Shown one piece after another: positions 42,801-49,488 of a stretch of 64,000 bases of DNA (positions within the stretch are counted from its first letter, which is position 1; every line of letters begins with the position of its first letter). Below the pieces are notes generated by a model. The model was given only the letters and a program-made list of their open reading frames with translations. It did not search any database and was not told where the DNA came from. The stretch comes from Tahibacter soli (GTDB lineage Bacteria > Pseudomonadota > Gammaproteobacteria > Xanthomonadales > Rhodanobacteraceae): positions 744,001 through 808,000 of the forward strand of contig NZ_JAOVZO020000003.1 in NCBI RefSeq assembly GCF_025717065.2. Reading direction: 5' to 3'. The position numbers were made by a program, and so were the translations under genes.

Positions 42801-45702
42801 CGAGTGCCACATTGTTCAAAGCGATGCCGTTGCCGGAACCGCTCGCGCCGGTGCCGGCCGCGGTCGTGTCGCAGTCGGAACCCGCCGGGGCCGCGCAGGT
42901 CCACGTCGTGCCGGTGACCGACGCCGGCACGGTGTCGGCGATCGATACGCCGCTCACGGCCGCCGCGCCGGTGTTCGTCACGACGATCGACCAACTGATC
43001 GGCTGACCGGCGAGATAGGTGCCGCTCGGCGTCGCGGTCTTCGTGATGGACAAATCCACGAGTGCGGTATTGGTAAACGTACACGCGATGGTCGCGCCGG
43101 CCGCGATCGCGGCGGCGTTCAGCGCGACGCTGCGCGTACCGAGGTTCGGCGTCGCGGTGCCGCCGCCGAGGCCGGTGCAGCTGATGCCCGACAGCGTGAA
43201 GCCCGGCGTCGCCGTTTCGGTGATCGTCGTCGCCGTGCCGACCGCGGCGAGCGTCTGCGTCGCGCCGGCGACGCCGGTGCCCGGCGTCACGGTCGTGATC
43301 GTCTGCGTCGCAAAGCCGTTGGTGCCGGTGAAGGGGAACGCGCCGACGCCGCCGTTGCTCACTTTCGTGATCGTCACGCGCGGCAGGCGCGTATTCGTGA
43401 ACGTGCAGGTGACGTTCGAGCCCGGCATCGTGAACGAACCCGACGCGCTGGTACCCGACCCCGCGCCGCCGGTGCACGACCAGCTCGACGCGTAGTCGGC
43501 GAGCGAGGTCGCGGTGCCGGCGACCTCGGCGATCGTCACGGTCGCGCCGGCCGGGATGTTGTTGAGCGTGCCGGTGCCGCTGTTGCCGACGTTCGTGGCT
43601 ACCGTCGTGCCGTTGACCGACAGTGTGAACACGCCGGTGTCGGTGGTCGGCGCGAGCGTCTTGACGAGCGTGACGTTGCCGACGCGGCCGTTGGTGTAGG
43701 TACAGGTGTAGTCGGTGCCGGGCGTGACGCTGCCGGCCGGAATCGTGTACGTCGTGCCGCTGAGCGAACCGACCGTCGCGACGCCGTCGCTGCACGTCGC
43801 GGTCGCGAGCAGGAAGCCCGCCGGAATCGCCGTTTCGTTGATCGTGATCGCGGTGCCCGGCGCGCTGACGCCGTAGGGCTGCGTGCCGGCCGCAGCGTTG
43901 CCGTCGACCTGCACCGGCGTGCCGGCGGTCGCGGTCGTCGCGGTGCCGGCGGCCTGCGCGGTGTTCGTCAGTGCAAAAGTGAACGGGCCGCCGGTGCCGC
44001 CGACGGTGGTCTTGCTCAGCGTCAGGCAGCCGGGGTCGATCGCCACGCTCGCGCTGTTGTTCGCGCTGCCGCCCGGGGCCGGCGTGGTGAAGCCGGCCTG
44101 CGCCGAGTTGCCTTCGGCGAAGACGCCGGTCAGCGTCGCCGATGCGGTGTTGGTGGTCGCCGCGCACGCCGACGTGCCGACGGTACCGGTGATCGTATAG
44201 GTCAGCGTGCCGCCGGCCGCGCCGGCGTTGCCGGCCGGCAGGATCGCGGCCGCGCCGATCGCGCCGGTGCCGCTCGCCGCGGGGCAGGTGGGCGCGGGCG
44301 TGCCGGTCGCGGCGCACGTCCACGAGAATGCGGTGAAGCCGGCCGGCAGCGCGTCGGCGAGCGTGACCGTCGCGTCGTGCGCGGTGAGGTCGCCGGTGGT
44401 CGGGCGCGCGGTGTGGTTGCGGTACGTCACGGTGAACGTCGTGGTGCCGCCCGGCGCCGGGTTTGCGTTCGACGCGCTCTTGGTCGTGCGCACGTCGACG
44501 TCGTTGTCGAGGATGACGACCGTGGCGGTCGCCTGCGCCGCCGCGTTGCACGTCGTCGTCGAGCTGAGCACGTAGCCCGGCGAGGTGCCGACCGTGAGGT
44601 TGATCGTTTCGTTGTCTTCGACGACGTCGTCGTCGAGCACGTCGAGCACGCCGGTCAGCGGGATCGCGGTCGGCGTCGAATAGCTGCCGGCCGGGATCGT
44701 GAACGCGGTGTTCGCGGTGAAGTCGGTGCCGAGCGTCGCGGTGCCCGCGGCGACGTTGATCACGAGCGGCAGTCCGCCGGCCGGTACGGTGCCGACGATC
44801 GTGATCGTCGGCTGGGTCGTCGGCTGGCCTTCGCGCGTCGTGAACGTCGACGACGTGAGCTGCAGCACGGGTTTGAGCGTGATGTCGATGTCGTCGAGGA
44901 AGTTGCCGACGGTGACGTCGCCGCTGCCGGTGCTGATCGATTCGAAACCGACGCTGTGGTTGCCGGTCGTGCCGGTGAACGTGAACGTGCCGGTGTAGCG
45001 GCGCCAGCCGTTGCCGGCGGTCGCCGACGAGCACGACGGCGACGCGATGGTGCCGTCATTCGCCCCGCTGACCGGCCCGTTCGTCGCGGCCATCGTCGTG
45101 CCGCCGCACTGCGTGACGCCGCCGGTGCCGTTGGACGTCGTGCTCGCGCGCAGCACCGAGTTGGCGTTGCTGTCGATGTTGAACTCGGCGACGTCGACGA
45201 CGGAGGTGCTGCCGCGACCGCGGTGGCCGAGCGTGAAGCCGACCGATTCGCCGTTGATCATGCAGACGGTCTGGAACAGGCGCGAACTCGCGCTGGCGTT
45301 CAGTTCCGCGTGCTGCAGGCCGGCCAGCGAGGTGACGCCGTTGAAGCCGCCGGACCAGACTTCGATCTGGCCGCCGGTCGTGACGCCCGGCGTCGCGGCC
45401 GTGATGTTCGGCGCGCAATAGTTGTTCGTGCCCGGCGCCGGATGCGTCGACGACCAGCCGTTGATCGCGTCGCCGCCGACGATGAAGAAGCAGCTCGTCG
45501 CGGCGGCGGGCTGTTCGAAGCTCAGGTTGACGAAGCTGCGTTGGATCTGGGCCGAGGCCGGCAACGCCAGCGCGAGCGCGGCGAATGCGGCCAGGCATCG
45601 TGCCGAGCGGGATCGCAGGGCGTGACGCGGGGTTCCCGAAAAAAACGCAAAACCCCACCGAGCCGCCGGCTTTGCGCCGGAGCTGTTGCAAGAATCCAAC
45701 AT
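33811..45702 (-). CDS. Giant secreted DUF11-repeat protein with C-terminal sorting tail
   Basis: 3963 residues. Ribosome site AGGGGTG precedes the ATG. A long basic n-region and signal peptide end at ALPASAQ (about 51). A beta-sandwich lectin-like domain (about 52-280) is followed by a Calx-beta-like domain (about 285-395), a first DUF11 domain (about 400-530), and three short prealbumin/SpaA-like segments (LSKTTVGG, LVKTLAPT, ITKVSNGG). Residues 883-3675 hold 22 DUF11-type domains, and two more run to about 3920. The tail VPGLGTFGLMMLVLG...RQRRRR (3927 on) is an IPTL/PEP-CTERM-like signal: motif, helix, Arg cluster. Most central domains share AGC...VTC and GGGDP.CP...HC cysteines. It is probably a surface or exported fibre; ligand unknown. 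Confidence 0.93.
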   Translation of the reverse strand: MLDSCNSSGAKPAARWGFAFFSGTPRHALRSRSARCLAAFAALALALPASAQIQRSFVNLSFEQPAAATSCFFIVGGDAINGWSSTHPAPGTNNYCAPNITAATPGVTTGGQIEVWSGGFNGVTSLAGLQHAELNASASSRLFQTVCMINGESVGFTLGHRGRGSTSVVDVAEFNIDSNANSVLRASTTSNGTGGVTQCGGTTMAATNGPVSGANDGTIASPSCSSATAGNGWRRYTGTFTFTGTTGNHSVGFESISTGSGDVTVGNFLDDIDITLKPVLQLTSSTFTTREGQPTTQPTITIVGTVPAGGLPLVINVAAGTATLGTDFTANTAFTIPAGSYSTPTAIPLTGVLDVLDDDVVEDNETINLTVGTSPGYVLSSTTTCNAAAQATATVVILDNDVDVRTTKSASNANPAPGGTTTFTVTYRNHTARPTTGDLTAHDATVTLADALPAGFTAFSWTCAATGTPAPTCPAASGTGAIGAAAILPAGNAGAAGGTLTYTITGTVGTSACAATTNTASATLTGVFAEGNSAQAGFTTPAPGGSANNSASVAIDPGCLTLSKTTVGGTGGPFTFALTNTAQAAGTATTATAGTPVQVDGNAAAGTQPYGVSAPGTAITINETAIPAGFLLATATCSDGVATVGSLSGTTYTIPAGSVTPGTDYTCTYTNGRVGNVTLVKTLAPTTDTGVFTLSVNGTTVATNVGNSGTGTLNNIPAGATVTIAEVAGTATSLADYASSWSCTGGAGSGTSASGSFTMPGSNVTCTFTNTRLPRVTITKVSNGGVGAFPFTGTNGFATQTITTVTPGTGVAGATQTLAAVGTATTITETATPGFTLSGISCTGLGGGTATPNLGTRSVALNAAAIAAGATIACTFTNTALVDLSITKTATPSGTYLAGQPISWSIVVTNTGAAAVSGVSIADTVPASVTGTTWTCAAPAGSDCDTTAAGTGASGSGNGIALNNVALAAGAAATITVNGTVALTTTGNIVNTATATPPAGASCTTPPCTRTSTTTNSDGGTPQLSLVKTATPTTFAIGQAGTYSIQVSNTGTSSTSGTISVNDPMPASIVITATPSGTGWNCAASTTTTVSCSTTAVLPPGSSAPVISVPVMVNAGAAQPSVNTATASGGGDATCPAAAHCQGSVTTPINAPRLDLVKTLQGNLIVGVPTNYVLTVTNNGLADTLAGTITDTVPNGLTLGVLPAGCTSAGQVVTCQIPAGISVGGSVSYTIPITPQTSITGQSVSNNAVVNGGGDPSCPAAAHCHGTTTDTVDAPQLTLAKSAPSTFVVGVQANYTLTLTNTGTAATTAITTITDTIPTGLSIGTLPAGCSAAGQVVTCTVPAGLATGAPVAFAIPVTPDASVNGLSVNNTATASGGGDPSCPTGGPFASRCTPSVTTPVNAPRLDIVKTASGNFVVGVQGTYTLTVTNNGTAPTTSAATVSDVVPGDLVIGTLPAGCTRTGQTVTCTIAAGLANGASTSFVIPVTPTAAAIGQNLSNTASVSGGGDPSCPGQPHCSSTTTTPVDAPALSIDKSASGSNFVVGVPASYTLTVTNTGTAATTAATTVTDNVPATLTLGTLPAGCTAAGNVVTCTIPAGLATGTPVSFVIPVTPTAAANGTTLTNTATVNGGGDPTCPADARCTDTTNTPVQAPRLTLVKTASGNFVVGVPGSYTLTVTNNGTAPTTAATTITDNVPASLTLGTLPAGCTATGNLVTCTIPAGLATGTPVSFVIPVTPTPAANNQSLSNTATVSGGGDPGCPGDPSCTSTTNTPVNSPALTITKTASAPNFVVGVPASYTLTVTNNGTAATTAATTVSDTIPTNLTLGAIPAGCTNAGQNVTCTIAAGLATGASTSFVIPVTPTAAANGTTLTNTATASGGGDPTCPAATRCTSTVNTPVQAAQLTIVKTASAANFVVGVPASYTLSVTNTGTAATTATVTVSDTVPGSLTLGTMPAGCSAAGQTVTCTIAAGFAAGANTSFVIPVTPTPAANGTTLTNTATVSGGGDPTCPGAGHCTSTTTTPTNAPQLDIVKTASSGTFVVGVPASYTLTVTNSGTAATTQAATISDTVPGTLLLGAMPAGCSNAGNVVTCTIASGFAAGANTAFVIPVTPTAAANGQSLSNTATVSGGGDPGCPAAAHCTSTTTTPVVAPRLDLVKTANPTTFVVGVPASYVLTATNNGTAATNAAATVTDTLPANLTLGTLPAGCTNAGATVTCTIPAGLAVGASASFTLPVTATAAAGNTTLTNSATVAGGGDPSCPGAAHCGSSVDVPVTVVADLVITKTATPNGTYLPGQAISYTISVVNNGPSPLAGVGVVDTVPGIVAVSGWTCTATGTGADCDTTASGTGATGTGNAIALANVALGAGDSLAIAINGTVDLSATGTIANTATVTPPATATCTAPPCTRSSTVTNSDSGAPQLAVTKTTTPTTFAVGQPASYTLQVRNAGTSSTSGAITIDDPLPAGITASGTPTGAGWNCAASTTTNVSCTSNVVLLPGSNAQPIGVPVAIAPGTPSPAVNTATASGGGDATCPAAAHCSASVTTPVNAPRLDVTKTLTGSFVVGVQTTYVITVTNNGQADTLAGTVTDTIPTGLTLGILPAECTSIGQVVTCAIPAGVSPGNALTYTIPVTPQASVDGQNLTNSAVANGGGDATCPIDAHCTGTTSNTVSAPQLAIVKTALPSTFVVGVPAAYRLTVTNNGTAATTTVATIGDTLPGGLTIGTLPAACSAVAQTVTCTIAAGLASGAPVTFDIPVTPQASLNGLSVTNDATVSGGGDPGCPTGGPLATRCQGTVTTPVNAAQLTLVKTANPTNFVVGVPGDYILTVTNTGSAATTSAATVSDTIPADLVIGTLPAGCTASGQTVTCTIAAGFATGTPASFTIPVTPTAAANGQQLVNTATVNGGGDPSCPGASHCTSTVTTPVNAPALTIVKTASAPSFVVGVPASYTLTVTNTGSAATTQAATVSDTVPGNLTIGAVSPDCAVAGQTVTCTIAAGLATGSPVAFTIAVTPTAAASGSTLSNTATVNGGGDPGCPAAARCSSTVVAPVNAPRVTIVKTASSNNFVVGVPASYSLTVTNTGTAATTTAITVGDNIPANLTLGTLPSNCTATGSQVTCTIAAGLPTNTPVVFTIPVTATAAASGSTLTNTATVTGGGDPTCPGAATCSSTVDTPVDAPQLTLVKTASGGVFVVGAAASYTLTVTNTGSAATTAPATISDTIAASLAIGTLPTGCTAAGQTVTCTIAAGLATNSPVSFVIPVTPTAAASGTTVANTATVSGGGDPTCPAAAHCSGSIDVPVDAPQLNVTKTASANAFVVGQGASYTIVVTNVGSAATTAAATVTDNVPGTLTIGNVPAGCGASGQQVTCTIAAGLVPNASASFTLTVTPTAAASGTSVVNVASVSGGGDPTCPAAAHCSGSVTVPVDAAQLTIVKTASAGVFVVGTPASYTLTVTNTGSAPTTQIATVTDNVPSSLALGAIPAGCGASGQQVTCTIAAGLAPNAPVAFVIPVTPTPAASGSVLVNVAQVSGGGDPSCPQEAHCASDTATPVDAPLLNIVKTASVANFTVGEAASYTIVVTNAGSAATTAAASVTDPVPASLAIGATPQGCTATGQSVTCVIPAGLAAGASVSFTIPVTPIASAVGVVTNTATVTGGGDASCPQATHCSGTVDVPVGEAADLSIVKDDGNGVAGPGGTIAYTLTVSNAGPSDASNVSVVDPFPAGLTYVSATGAGWSCGVAGTTLTCTRATFANGASSTIALVLGVPASYTGPNPIVNTANVTSPTTDPNPNNNSGTIPTPLGTGSANLTVTKSDGGVTVRQGGRVTYTVTVSNAGPSDALNARIADPTPAGLTFVSASAPCNAGFPCTLGTLAAGATATISAVYEVPMSYTGGLTVTNTATATSDTPDPDPTDNSATDTTPMIPANNVTAVPGLGTFGLMMLVLGLVVAGGVRQRRRRAIQAVALSG
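34678..38871 (-). repeat. DUF11 superblock 2 (11 domains, residues 2278-3675)
   Basis: Starts DLVITKTATPNGTYLPGQ. The domain order is one long type (with CDTTASGTGA), one SSTSGAITI type, one ADTLAGT type, one GGPLATRC type and seven standard domains. This is the same order as superblock 1. Length 1398 codons against 1395. Confidence 0.88.
38872..43056 (-). repeat. DUF11 superblock 1 (11 domains, residues 883-2277)
   Basis: Starts DLSITKTATPSGTYLAGQ, matching the start of superblock 2. Its first four domains are the diagnostic types (CDTTAAGTGA; SSTSGTISV; ADTLAGT; GGPFASRC), followed by seven standard domains. The matched order indicates that a block of eleven domains was duplicated as a unit. 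Confidence 0.88.
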
Positions 45703-45875
45703 TGGTCACCCCTGATTTGACCAGTCCGTCCGTGTCGACGTGCCACCCGCCATGGCGGATTGCGTGCCAACCGTGCGCACAGGTTTGTATTGCCCGCGTG
45801 GCGCGGAGCCTACCGAATGGGCAGACAGGAGCGAATGGATTTGAGGTAACACATTGCGCCGGATCTGTGACTTTT

Positions 45876-45891
45876 TGTGAACTGGATCACA
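45876..45891. promoter_or_regulatory. CRP/Clp-type operator upstream of the DUF11 gene
   Basis: TGTGA-ACTGGA-TCACA, a perfect match to the CRP consensus half-sites. It lies 174 bases before the DUF11 start and within the gap to the convergently placed terminator of the response-regulator gene. In xanthomonads the CRP homologue Clp binds the same motif and controls extracellular products, so control of the giant gene by Clp is a reasonable inference. More TGTGA/TCACA half-sites flank it. Confidence 0.65.
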
Positions 45892-45947
45892 GCATGAGCC
45901 GTTTCACAGAATTTGCACGCTGAGCGTCACGATTCGATGTCGCAAAG

Positions 45948-45973
45948 TGACCGGGGCGGGCTCGCCCCGGTCA
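45948..45973 (-). terminator. Stem-loop terminator after the response-regulator gene
   Basis: TGACCGGGGCG (45948-45958), loop GGCT, CGCCCCGGTCA (45963-45973): a perfect 11-bp stem 22 bases past the regulator stop. A run of five T precedes rather than follows the stem on this strand, so intrinsic termination is uncertain. It also insulates the DUF11 promoter. Confidence 0.55.
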
Positions 45974-45994
45974 AAAACGGTCACGCGGCGACCG

Positions 45995-46642
45995 CTACGA
46001 TTTCACGCCGGAGCGCCAGGCGAACACGGCGGCCTGCGTGCGGTCGTCGAGGTCGAGTTTCGCCAGCACGTTGCTGACGTGCGTCTTGACGGTTTTCTCG
46101 CCGATGCCCATGCGCGTGGCGATGACCTGGTTCGACAGGCCGTCGGCCATCAGCTCGAGCACTTCGCGTTCGCGCTGCGACAGGCGGTCGAGCGCGGTCG
46201 GCTGGGCGTCGCCGCCGGGCGAGCGTACGGCCTGGATCAGGCGGGTGGCCACGCGCGGATGCAGGATCGACTCGCCGCGGGCGGTGCGCCGGATCGCGTC
46301 GACGAGCGTATCGGCGTCGGCGTCCTTGAGGAGGTACGACAGTGCGCCGGCCTGGATCGCCTGCACGATCTGGCCGTCGTCCTCGTAGCTCGTCAGCACG
46401 AGTACCTGCGTCGCCGGGCTTTGCGCGCGGATCAGGCGCGTGGCTTCGACGCCGCCGCCGGGCATGACGAGATCGACGAGCGCGACGTCGGGCGAGAGCT
46501 CGACGCAGGTGGCGGCGGCCGACTCGGCACTGTCGGCCTCGCCGACGATGGCGAGGTCTTCGCAGGTGTCGAGGAAGGCGCGGATGCCGCGTCGGACCAG
46601 AACGTGATCGTCAGCCACGATGACACGGATCGGGGAGTTCAT
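45995..46642 (-). CDS. NarL/LuxR-family response regulator
   Basis: 215 residues from the ATG at 46642. The receiver domain has the acidic pocket DDH (11-13), phospho-acceptor D57 in ALVDLVMPGG, T in VLTSYE and K in LLKDAD. The C-terminal LuxR-type HTH (about 148-212) includes LSQREREVLELMADGLSNQVIA. It pairs with the histidine kinase encoded upstream on the same strand. The residue pattern is close to the LiaR/VraR-like group. Targets unknown; the adjacent giant gene is a possibility only. Confidence 0.94.
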   Translation of the reverse strand: MNSPIRVIVADDHVLVRRGIRAFLDTCEDLAIVGEADSAESAAATCVELSPDVALVDLVMPGGGVEATRLIRAQSPATQVLVLTSYEDDGQIVQAIQAGALSYLLKDADADTLVDAIRRTARGESILHPRVATRLIQAVRSPGGDAQPTALDRLSQREREVLELMADGLSNQVIATRMGIGEKTVKTHVSNVLAKLDLDDRTQAAVFAWRSGVKS

Positions 46643-46828
46643 GTAGGCAACCTGAGCATAGGGGGAGATCAACGAAGACGCGGCGCCGCGCTGTGCGGAC
46701 CCGTGCCTTCCCCGTGCGGCGCGCATCCTCGATGCGCTGCTGCATTGACCCGTCGCGGCCTGCGGCCCCGCGGGCGTCCGCCGCGCGGCGACGCCGCGCG
46801 TACGTCTGCGCATGCCGCCGTCGGCATG

Positions 46829-48268
46829 CTAACCATTGCACCGTACTTGCACGACGGTACCGACACCGGGCGCGCTGTCGAGTTCAAAACGGCCGCCCGG
46901 GAGGCGCTCGGCGCGCTCGCGCATGTTCGCAAGGCCCATGCCGCCGCTCGAATCGGCGCCGCCGACGCCGTTGTCGGACAGGCGAAACGCGATCTTGTCG
47001 TCGCGCCGCTGCAGCGAAATGGTCACCTTGCCGGCACCGCTGTGGCGCAACACGTTGGCGAGCGCCTCCTCGGCGATCAGCATCAGCGCCTCGCCGTAGA
47101 CCGCGCCGTCGGGCACGTGTTCGTCGAGGTCGAGCTCGACGTCGAGCCCGTTCGAGCGCGCCCAGCGCTCGGCGAGTTCGCGCAGACGCGGCGCGAGAAA
47201 GCCGCGCGGCGCGTTCGGCGTGCGCAGCTCGTCGAGCACGAGCGCCAGCTCGCGCTGGATTTCGCTGATCAGGCGCGCCGACTCGTCGAGCCGCGCCGAC
47301 GCCGGATGCGGACTCGCGCCGTTGCCGAGCAGGCGCCGCGCCGCGCCGATCTGCAGGTTCAGCGCGAACGCCTTCTGCTTGACGGTGTCGTGCAGATCGC
47401 GCGCCAGGCGCTGGCGCTCCTGCAAGGTGGCGAGGTCGGCGCGCGAGCGCATCAGGCTTTTGAGTTCCTGCGCCATGCGGTTGAGGTCGCGCGACAACAG
47501 GCCGAGCTCGTCCTGCGTATCGTCCGGTATCAGCGTCGAAAAATCGCCGCGGCTCCAGGCGGTGGCCGCATCGGCGATCGTATTGAGCCGGCGCGTGACC
47601 CAGCGCACCAGAAACAGCGCCGATGCGATGCTGAAGACGATGAGATACAAGAGCAGGATCGGCCACTCGAAGCTGGCTTCGCCGAGCATGCGCCGAAGCG
47701 GTGTCGGCACGCGGATTTCCGCGAGCAGGTAGCCGCGCGCCTGGCCGTTCGCATCGTGGATCGCCGCGAGCGAGCGACGTACTTTCTGCGGCGAATCGGC
47801 GCCGGGCAGGTCGATCGCGCCTTCGATGATCGCGTTGCGCCAGACCGCGTCGCCGGGCGCCGGCGCCTGCGCGCGCCAGCCTTCTTCGGGCGCCTGCGCC
47901 ATCAGCTTGCCGTCGGCGTCGAACACGCTGATCGCGACCGGCGCGAGCGCCAGCTCCAGCAGCACGTACGACGAACCCGGCGAAAGTCCGTCCTGCGGCC
48001 GCTCCAGCTGCAGGACGAGCGCTTCGGCGCGCGTGGCGAGTTCGGTGTGGCTCGGCGGCTCGGCGTCCTGCCAGCGCCGGCCGATGCCGTCGGCGGCGCT
48101 TTTCGTCATCTGCGCCAGGCGGCCGCGATCGACCGCGGCGAACAGCTCATGGAATTCGAACGCGACGATGCTCCATTCGACCAGAACCAGGGCCGGCAGC
48201 GACAGCGCGACGTAGAACAGCGCGAGCTTGAACGTGAGGCCCTGAAGCGGGTGACGGCGTTGGGTCAT
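46829..48268 (-). CDS. Sensor histidine kinase, HisKA_3 family
   Basis: 479 residues. Helix 1 is at about 12-32, a periplasmic sensor of about 165 residues follows, helix 2 is at 200-222, HAMP at 223-275. The dimerisation box is ERQRLARDLHDTVKQ with phospho-acceptor H293. The HATPase domain shows NVLRHS and DNGVGG and GMGLANMRERA. The family is that of NarX/LiaS-type kinases. The regulator gene starts 186 bases downstream; the gap has no gene but does have a GC-rich stretch. Confidence 0.94.
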   Translation of the reverse strand: MTQRRHPLQGLTFKLALFYVALSLPALVLVEWSIVAFEFHELFAAVDRGRLAQMTKSAADGIGRRWQDAEPPSHTELATRAEALVLQLERPQDGLSPGSSYVLLELALAPVAISVFDADGKLMAQAPEEGWRAQAPAPGDAVWRNAIIEGAIDLPGADSPQKVRRSLAAIHDANGQARGYLLAEIRVPTPLRRMLGEASFEWPILLLYLIVFSIASALFLVRWVTRRLNTIADAATAWSRGDFSTLIPDDTQDELGLLSRDLNRMAQELKSLMRSRADLATLQERQRLARDLHDTVKQKAFALNLQIGAARRLLGNGASPHPASARLDESARLISEIQRELALVLDELRTPNAPRGFLAPRLRELAERWARSNGLDVELDLDEHVPDGAVYGEALMLIAEEALANVLRHSGAGKVTISLQRRDDKIAFRLSDNGVGGADSSGGMGLANMRERAERLPGGRFELDSAPGVGTVVQVRCNG

Positions 48269-48454
48269 CGAGCGGACTGCGGCGGACGGTACCGGAAGCG
48301 GCCAAGTGTGCCGCGAGACGGCGGCTGGCGGTAGTCCGGCCCGTTGCGCCGTACGGATCGCCTCAAGGCGGAGCCGCGATCGGTCCCGGGGCGCAGCGGT
48401 AGCGCGGCCTCCGCCCGTCGAGCTTTTGTACGAAGCGCAAGAATTTCATCGCGA

Positions 48455-49276
48455 TCAGCGCGTCTGCGCGTCGGCGTCGGCCGGCGGCAGCGCGTTCGCG
48501 TGCTCCGGCAGGTTGTCGACGAGGCGCACGCCTGCGCTGCGCAGCGCGCCGTTGCCGACGTTGACGACCGCGTAGGCGTCGCGCATGTCGTCGGGTTCGG
48601 CACGCGCGCTGTTGCCTTCGATCGTCACGTCCGACAGCTGCGCGTCGCCGAGATTGAGCAGCGCCGAGGCCGTGACCACCGACGCGCGGCGGCCGGTGAC
48701 GGTGTTGCCCGCAAGGCGCGTGCGCGCAAGGTCGATGCGGCCGTAGTTGAGCACGATGCCGGCGTCGCGCGCGGCGGCGAGCACGGCGTTGTGGCTGATT
48801 TCGCTGTCGACGCCGCGCAGCGTGCCGTAGTTGACGACGATCGCGTTGGCGCCGTCCGCGGTCGAATCGGTGACGCGCACGCGGTCGACGTGCAGCACGC
48901 CGCGATTGACGATCGCGCCTTGCGCCGCTTCGGCCAGCGCGAGGTTTTCGAGCGCGAGCTTGCCGCCGCGCGCGATGCCGACCAGCGCGAACTCGGCGTC
49001 GGAATAGCGGCGTATCTCGGCGCCGTTGCCGGCGATCGTGATCGCGGTGCGCACGAGCGGCAGCGCGTAGCGGCCCTCGCCGCCGGCCGCGTCGCGCATG
49101 AGGTACATGCCGTGCGGCGCAAGTTCGATGCGATCGGGCTCGGGCGTCGCCTCCGCCTGTTCGATCGCGCGGACGAGTCCGGCGGCGTCGTGGTCGGCGA
49201 CGACGAACGTCGCGGCGGACGCGGTGCCGGCGAGCGCGGCGGTCAGGGCGAGGACGGTGTGTGCGAGTCGAAGCAT
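48455..49276 (-). CDS. Secreted parallel beta-helix repeat protein
   Basis: 273 residues with a signal peptide (MLRLAHTVLALTAALAGTASA). The body has short repeats of the type LxLENLALAEA, VLHVDRVRVTDS, TLRGVDSEISHNAV and LSDVTIEGNSA, each rung rich in G, N and V. It is a right-handed beta-helix of the kind found in secreted proteins with CSLREA-like N-termini; no pectate lyase catalytic residues are evident. Function unknown. Confidence 0.8.
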   Translation of the reverse strand: MLRLAHTVLALTAALAGTASAATFVVADHDAAGLVRAIEQAEATPEPDRIELAPHGMYLMRDAAGGEGRYALPLVRTAITIAGNGAEIRRYSDAEFALVGIARGGKLALENLALAEAAQGAIVNRGVLHVDRVRVTDSTADGANAIVVNYGTLRGVDSEISHNAVLAAARDAGIVLNYGRIDLARTRLAGNTVTGRRASVVTASALLNLGDAQLSDVTIEGNSARAEPDDMRDAYAVVNVGNGALRSAGVRLVDNLPEHANALPPADADAQTR

Positions 49277-49488
49277 GGTGTTCCCCCGGTGCGGCGCCGC
49301 GGTTACGCTGCGCTCGCGAAATAGAGCAGTCGATCTACGGCCTCGGCGGACGTGCGTACGTCCAACCCGTTGAGCGGCCGGGATTTGCTACTCGGCCCGG
49401 CGGGCGCGAGCAGGTCGGCGCCGGGCGAACGAGCCGACGAACGGCGCAAACGGCCGCGCGAACGCGCGACAGCAAGGGAGCAGACCGC

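Noticed and set aside
33811-43056. CRISPR-like array because of regular repetition
   Set aside because: The period is about 370 bases, repeats are diverged and in frame, and they encode protein domains. No short identical repeats with unique spacers are present.
34717-45720. Very long plus-strand open frames (1959 and 1520 codons) opposite the DUF11 gene
   Set aside because: They are antisense shadows of a high-G+C repetitive gene. Their translations are Arg/Ala/Gly-rich with no domain, and the minus-strand product has a signal peptide, domains, terminator and ribosome site.
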